DNA of 64,000 nucleotides from Rhizomys pruinosus (lineage: Eukaryota; Chordata; Mammalia; Rodentia; Spalacidae): contig VZQC01005068.1 of NCBI GenBank assembly GCA_009823505.1, forward strand, positions 1,699,127 to 1,763,126, in the 5' to 3' direction. Below are positions 58,781 to 64,000 of this stretch, piece by piece (position 1 is the first letter of the stretch; every line of letters begins with the position of its first letter). Below the pieces are notes generated by a model. That model was not told where the DNA came from. It saw nothing but the letters and a program-made list of their open reading frames with translations, and did no database searches. The translations under genes and the position numbers were made by a program.

Positions 58781-59190
58781 AATGTCGGACATATGCTTCA
58801 AAAGTAAATACCATGTTGCTTTTTTAATTGAGGGATGTAGATATATCCAAAGTAGCCATTAGATGCTTGATATGATTTATTACCTCAAGAGAAGTTTCCC
58901 TAGAAAGGCACACAACAGCATAAGCTGGGTCCCCTTCATCATGGACTCCTGATGATAAAAACATGATCTCAACAACTGAGAGACTAGCTCAGGGTCAAAG
59001 CAAATTCCAGAATGCTACAGGGATGACACATCCTAACCTCATGTTGAGGAATAAAGAAAATGGGCCAGGACCATATGCACAATGCAGTAAATGTGTCATA
59101 GAAGCCTAAGAGGAAAATAAAAATATAGCATTAGTAGCAGCATGATGAATGATATCTTGATTTTCCTCTGTATACTTTTCAGTGTTTTCT
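58781..59190. other. No gene recognised
   Basis: Nothing identified. Confidence 0.4.
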
Positions 59191-59342
59191 TTCTTTTTTT
59201 TTTTTTTGAGACAGGGTCTCCCTTTAATCCCAGCTGGCCTGGAGCTCACTTTGTAGAACAGGCTGGCCTTGAACTCACAGAGATCCACCTGCCTCTGCCT
59301 CCCAAGTGCTAGGATTAAAGGCCTCCACCACCACGTCTGACT
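59191..59342 (-). repeat. B1 SINE, antisense
   Basis: Poly(T), GAGACAGGGTCTCCCTTTAA, GGCTGGCCTTGAACTCACAG, CCTCCCAAGTGCTAGGATTA and a CACCACCACGTCTGAC end. Confidence 0.93.
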
Positions 59343-59421
59343 TTTTCTAAATTTTATATGATGAACATTACTTTACTTTAAATAAACAGGAAAAATTAAA
59401 GTTATATGGTATGAGACATAT

Positions 59422-59525
59422 GAGGATACAAGGTAATTTTAGGATTAAGACTTCATCCTTGTATCTCCACAGGCTAGAATAATGCCTGAGCTACTGTAGA
59501 TGATAGACATTTAATTAATTGATGA
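59422..59525 (+). repeat. Ancient repeat end (L2/MIR-like), source of an inverted copy at 62085
   Basis: TATCTCCACAGGCTAGAATA, ATGCCTGAGCTACTGTAGAT and GACATTTAATTAATTGATGA resemble an old mammalian LINE/SINE terminus. 59422-59516 is identical over 95 bp to the reverse complement of 62085-62179. Confidence 0.7.
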
Positions 59526-60315
59526 ATTAGTTAACCTAAAACATTTGTAAATTTTCCCATATGAGTAGGAACATGAATATGTTAAGCATGAATATATGTA
59601 AACATAAATATAGTGAAAATCAAGCTCTAATAAAGTGGGTATCACTATGTGAATGAAGTTATAGGATGGTTGTGGTCACGTGGGTGACATGATCAGAATT
59701 ACATTTTATAAAATGATCACATTGGATACATAAACAAGTGAGCTTTGGGGCTAGCAACAGAAAAACCTGCCTAATTATAAAGCTACTATAGACCAAATAT
59801 GATGATTTATTGGTTTAGTTAAGAGGTGATGGAGGTAGGAAGTGACCTCACTTTTTTTTTTTTTTTTGGTGTTAACTACATAAACAATGACAGTATCAGT
59901 TATTGGGAATATTATTGGTGTGGAGGATGTTTGAGAGAGGAAAAATAATTTATCTTGGTTATAATGCATATGAGTTGCCCATTAAATATAAAGGATGTTA
60001 GAAGCTTAGGGAACGTTGTAGAAGGACTGGAAAGTCTGCAAATGTACTGAGGATGGTAGGAGCAGTATATGGCGTTATCTCCTGGTTATAGCGTGGCTAT
60101 TGCAATCATGAGCACACTATAACTGTGACCACCTGCACAGACTTTCACACATACACACACACAAAAGAGACACAAATATAGCAGTGCTACTAACTGGGAA
60201 GATTGACTTCAACAGCCATGAGAAGGGGAATAAAAGAAGGTAATAAAGAAGGGGAATAAGATTACAACACATTGTATGCAAGCAAGAAATGATCAACAAG
60301 CTTGAGAAAGTAAGA
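59526..60315. other. No gene recognised
   Basis: AT-rich. T run at 59851-59868 and short (CA)n near 60148-60162. Nothing else identified. Confidence 0.4.
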
Positions 60316-60545
60316 TATAGGCTGGAGAGATGGTTCAGTGGTTAAAAGCACTGGCTGCTCTTGCAGAGGACCTGGGTTTGATTCCCAGCATGCACATGGA
60401 GGCTAACAACTGTTTATGTCTCCAGTTGGAGGGAATCTGATGCCCTCTTTTGGCCTCCATGAACTTTGCACACATGTATGCACTTAAAATACATGTAGGC
60501 AAAACACTCAGACACATAAAAAATGAAGATAATAAAATTTTAAAA
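60316..60545 (+). repeat. B3 SINE, sense
   Basis: AGGCTGGAGAGATGGTTCAG, CAGAGGACCTGGGTTTGATT, CATGCACATGGAGGCTAACA and an A-rich tail. Confidence 0.92.
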
Positions 60546-60569
60546 AATAAAAAGTAAGATACATAGATA

Positions 60570-60960
60570 TTTACTTTTTAGTTTTGGGGACTTTCACAAA
60601 GTAGTACTGTATTTATGTAATTTCTATCCCTTCCTCTCTCCTCCCTCTCTTCCCACATGCCCCCACTCCTCAATTTCATTACCTCTTCTTTAATTATTCT
60701 TACATATACATACATATACAAACACACAAAACCCACTGAGTCCCTTTAGTGGTGCTTGTGTGCACATGTGTTTAGTGTTGACCACTTGGGATTGGATCAG
60801 GGAGCTCCCACCTGGAGAAACTGGATTCTCTCAGCAGGCATTGATTGCTGTAGCTCTTCTAATGTAAAGGTGATGAATTTCCTCCCATCCATGTTGACAT
60901 GTTAATTGGTGTTACCATCAGGTGGATTTTGTTTGGGCAACCGTATTGTTGAGATTTCAT
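60570..60960 (-). repeat. Lx-type L1 3' UTR, antisense
   Basis: AAAACCCACTGAGTCCCTTT, ACCACTTGGGATTGGATCAG, GGCATTGATTGCTGTAGCTC and CCATGTTGACATGTTAATTG are characteristic of the Lx 3' UTR read in reverse. Part of the C-rich tract is at 60628-60670. Confidence 0.75.
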
Positions 60961-61062
60961 GAGTTCAGCTTCCCTGCCATGCCTAGAGGATACTATCTAG
61001 TACCAGGAATCTTGGTACCTGCTTTATATTATTTTATAAACTTAGTTAAAGGCTTATATTTT

Positions 61063-61226
61063 ATTTATTTTTTTTTTCACTTTTTTTCGAGACAGGGTCT
61101 CCCTGTAGCCCCAGGTGGCCTGGAACTCACTATGCAGACAAGGCTGGCCTCGATCTCACAGAGATCTACCTGCCTCTGCCTCCCTGGTGCTCAGATTAAA
61201 TGCATGAGTCACCATGCATGGCAAAA
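61063..61226 (-). repeat. B1 SINE, antisense
   Basis: CGAGACAGGGTCTCCCTGTA, AAGGCTGGCCTCGATCTCAC, CCTGCCTCTGCCTCCCTGGT and a CACCATGCATGGC end. Confidence 0.93.
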
Positions 61227-61980
61227 AAGTATATATTTTTTAAAAGGTTTGTAATTCAGAGGAGAAATAAGAGCTATAGAAATAAATTGTATCCGAATGT
61301 CACTGAAAATACATGCTGAAACTATGGGACTTGATCACACAGAGATGAAGAGAAGATAAAGGTAGGAAGAAGAGAAATGGAGTCAGAGGGAAGGAGAGAT
61401 CAAATGAATGAATATGTTGTAGCTGCCTGAACATTCAAATAATGTAGGGAACTTCTGGAATAAATAAGGAAGGAAAGGATGTAGAGTAGCCAGAGAGAAA
61501 GGTGAGAATTAGGACCAGTGCATTTTATGAGAAACCTGCAGGGAGGCCGGTATGCTGCTGAGGTGAAGAAGATGGTTTTTAACTGAGTGGGAGGAGTAGG
61601 GGACTGGATCCTGGCAGTGCAAATTGGGAGATCTGAATTAGTGTCTTGTTTGGGGGTGGGGGGGCAGAACAGAATTACTAGGGACAAGATCATGATTCCA
61701 CTTGAGGTTCATGCTAAAATCCACCTAGCTCAGGCAGCACTGTCCAGGGATTCTCTTTAGTCATATCCGGACTGGTGGAGTTAATAAGAGCTAAGATTAT
61801 AAGGGAGAAGAAAAAAGAGGAGATTAAGAATGTGAACAGATATGAAAGGGGGCAATTAAAAAATTAGAGAGAACTTCCCATTTTATTGTGTAAAGTGAAA
61901 ATTTCTCAAGGCAGTTAATGTTCTTATACAGCACAATTTATGATATATATATATATATCATACCCAACAGTGTGAAATCA
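61227..61980. other. No gene recognised
   Basis: Purine-rich stretches and a palindromic (AT)n with flanks TATGATATAT..ATATCATA at 61939-61962. The right edge GAAATCA is one side of the HMGN2 retrocopy target site. Confidence 0.4.
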
Positions 61981-62084
61981 TTTTTTTTCCAAACCAAACT
62001 ATATCCAGCTTTATTAAAGATAATACTCAAAAATGATCATGGAATTTCAGGCAAGGCAGGGGCAGACAATCATTAACAGTACAC

Positions 62085-62179
62085 AATTAAATGTCTATCA
62101 TCTACAGTAGCTCAGGCATTATTCTAGCCTGTGGAGATACAAGGATGAAGTCTTAATCCTAAAATTACCTTGTATCCTC
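62085..62179 (-). repeat. 95-bp inverted copy of 59422-59516, inside the pseudogene
   Basis: Identical over all 95 bases to the reverse complement of 59422-59516. It sits between the inverted 3' UTR block and the tail of the HMGN2 retrocopy. Confidence 0.95.
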
Positions 62180-62182
62180 GTA

Positions 62183-62759
62183 TGGTTTTCTTGGGGGGGG
62201 GGCGGCATGTGTAACTAACAAAATATCTCCCAGACTGGGTTGATGTGAGGAAAATACCTTTCCCTGCTAGTTCTGAAAGACTCCTCTTGGCTCCCTGGAG
62301 GGGACTTCCTGATGTTGACCGCACATGGCCAACATGGCACACAATGCTTTGTGGTGTGGGAAAATTTGAGATTAAGTTTTATATCCTCCTCTCCCTTCAC
62401 CTTAAAATCAACATAGACTTATCTCCCTTAAAACCAGAGATCTGTTGGGGCTAGACTCACTAAAATTGGTTTTGCCTCCGTATGTTGGGCAATCAGGACT
62501 TTGTAGTGAGGTCACTTGGAAGGTTCCTAGGAAGAACAGTGGTTCCTTTTCTAAAAGATTGTGGATCTTCAGATTGATAATTCTGTCATGTTCATTTCAT
62601 TTTCTGAAAGTCAGTGTTGGCTTGTGAAAAGTTGTTAACATGCTTAATGTGACCTCTCACTCTGAACTTTCTGGATTCAGAGCATCAAATCATTGGATTT
62701 CACAGTTGCTTTCTGATTTTGATAGTTACACATGCCGCCCCCCCCCCCCAAGAAAACCA
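62183..62759. repeat. Inverted block of HMGN2 3' UTR bounded by 35/37-bp inverted repeats
   Basis: The left arm, 62183-62217 (GGTTTTCTTGGGG, G run, CGGCATGTGTAACTA), is the reverse complement of the right arm, 62723-62759, differing only in run length (10 G against 12 C). By my recall of the HMGN2 3' UTR, 62183-62722 reads sense on the plus strand, while the coding part and tail read sense on the minus strand. Confidence 0.85.
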
Positions 62760-62905
62760 ATGAAGTGTTCTGTGTGCTAACAACATAGCTTTAAAAAGTA
62801 AAACAAAATTCTGCATTTTCGTAAACTTGATGAAAATAGTATTTCAAACTGTACAATCATCAGCAGTACAGTTAAAAAAAAATGCACGTACTTCACTTGG
62901 CTTCA

Positions 62906-63145
<240 letters not shown>

Positions 63146-63250
63146 CTAGGGCATGACAGCCACTGGGCACGCAGGCACTAGACACAGGGATGCAGCTGCG
63201 CGCGGCTTTGGTAGGTCCTGGGGTCGTTCTCCCTTCCCCATGCTGCTCCT

Positions 63251-63915
63251 AAAATCAATTTTTGATGTATCTCAATATCAACACAGTTCTGTTGTTCTAG
63301 CAGAATTCTTCTCATCTTAAGACCTATCTAATACGCTTTGAAAAACTTCTGATTATTTTTTCTGTGCTTATTCCAATAAATGTTTTTGTATTTGTATTTA
63401 AATATTTTTACTAGTTTCCAGGAAGCTTTTCTCTACAGCTTCACTAGTGTCCCTTAAAGCAGTTTTGTTCCTGATGAGAGAACAAATAATGAGAGAATTT
63501 TTTTGACAGTCTATAATTTGGCTGTATGAACACTGCGGAAGATACATACAAACGCATAGACAGACAGAGGGGGACAAGGCTTCCATCAATTTTCTTATGA
63601 CGATGCTTCAAGAAACAAACATTGGAGGGAGTAAATCCTTAACAGCAGAAAACCTTCCAGGCAATAAGATAATGTGGGGTTGACTTTTTAACAAGGCTGG
63701 ATACAAGAAAAAATGGCCCAAGTGTTATGAAATGGAATATTGAAAGCCTGATCAAAAAAGCAGCTATGAACCCTAAAGAAAGCCAGGAAGGTGAGAGGAC
63801 AAGGCTGGGCCAAAGTGACACATTGGGCTGTTATTAGACTGGGCCACGTGCTTGGTTCTAGAAGTGTAAGGATAACTTGAATGCCTTTAGTTTAATTTAG
63901 ATACTCTTTTCTTTT
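63251..63915. other. No gene recognised
   Basis: AT-rich. Nothing identified. Confidence 0.4.
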
Positions 63916-64000
63916 CCGTGAACTAGTACACCATTATGAATGAGATTTCTGTGAACTAGTATACCTTTATGAATGAATTCTGTGAACTAGTATACCATTA
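63916..64000. repeat. Minisatellite of 31-33 bp running off the right edge
   Basis: GTGAACTAGTA starts at 63918, 63951 and 63982, each followed by (T)ACC..TTATGAATGA. At least 2.6 units are present and the array continues beyond the window. Confidence 0.9.

Noticed and set aside
60148..60162. Possible CRISPR-like or satellite array from short CA repeats
   Set aside because: A short microsatellite only; no spacers and a eukaryotic context.

Overview
The window is nuclear DNA of a muroid rodent. The evidence is the repeat content: 7SL-derived B1 SINEs, many tRNA-derived B2/B3 SINEs, an ID-like SINE, Lx-type LINE-1 3' ends, rodent LTR elements, and a background of old mammalian repeats (MIR, MER5-like, L1M-like). 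The species cannot be fixed from the sequence. The L1 5' monomers do not look like the common laboratory mouse or rat types. I find no intact host gene. The only recognisable host-gene sequence is a processed HMGN2 pseudogene near the right end. Every open reading frame that makes sense belongs to a broken retroelement.

Layout. 1-1121 is the 5' end of an antisense L1 (two 151-bp GC-rich promoter monomers plus the start of ORF1), abutting an antisense L1 3' UTR (1122-2440). 2985-10500 is a sense L1 with a different promoter type (168-bp monomers), a broken ORF1 and a broken ORF2. It is split at 6924-8908 by an LTR element in minus orientation that has a tRNA-Leu-type primer-binding site. 10510-12215 is an older sense L1. 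12.2-16.5 kb holds LTR-like repeats, SINEs and a B1 with a 190-bp pure A tail. 16.5-18.4 kb has an L1 ORF2 piece with a perfect 93-bp tandem duplication, followed by an L1 3' UTR.

20.1-21.9 kb carries the env ends and LTRs of two gammaretrovirus-like ERVs side by side. 23.0-24.6 kb is another L1 end. 26-30 kb is SINEs, a short L1 end and a family X copy. 30.07-32.82 kb is a purine microsatellite split by a non-autonomous LTR element. 34.7-43.3 kb is deeply nested L1. It includes a 3.9-kb L1 (36956-40817) in which the 5' UTR monomers are joined directly to the tail of ORF2, bounded by a target-site duplication. 44.9-51.9 kb holds an ancient L1 and several copies of an unclassified repeat, 'family X', that ends like an L1; one copy has the 5' inversion expected from twin priming. 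52-61 kb is mostly old or unrecognised sequence with scattered SINEs. 61.98-63.25 kb is the HMGN2 retrocopy, whose middle is inverted and which carries a 95-bp segment identical to sequence 2.6 kb away.

The elements are linked through L1. L1 machinery (all copies here defective) would have mobilised the B1, B2/B3 and ID SINEs, family X and the HMGN2 retrocopy. The clearest of these have A-rich tails and target-site duplications. Family and tRNA names are recalled from general knowledge, not from a database search.
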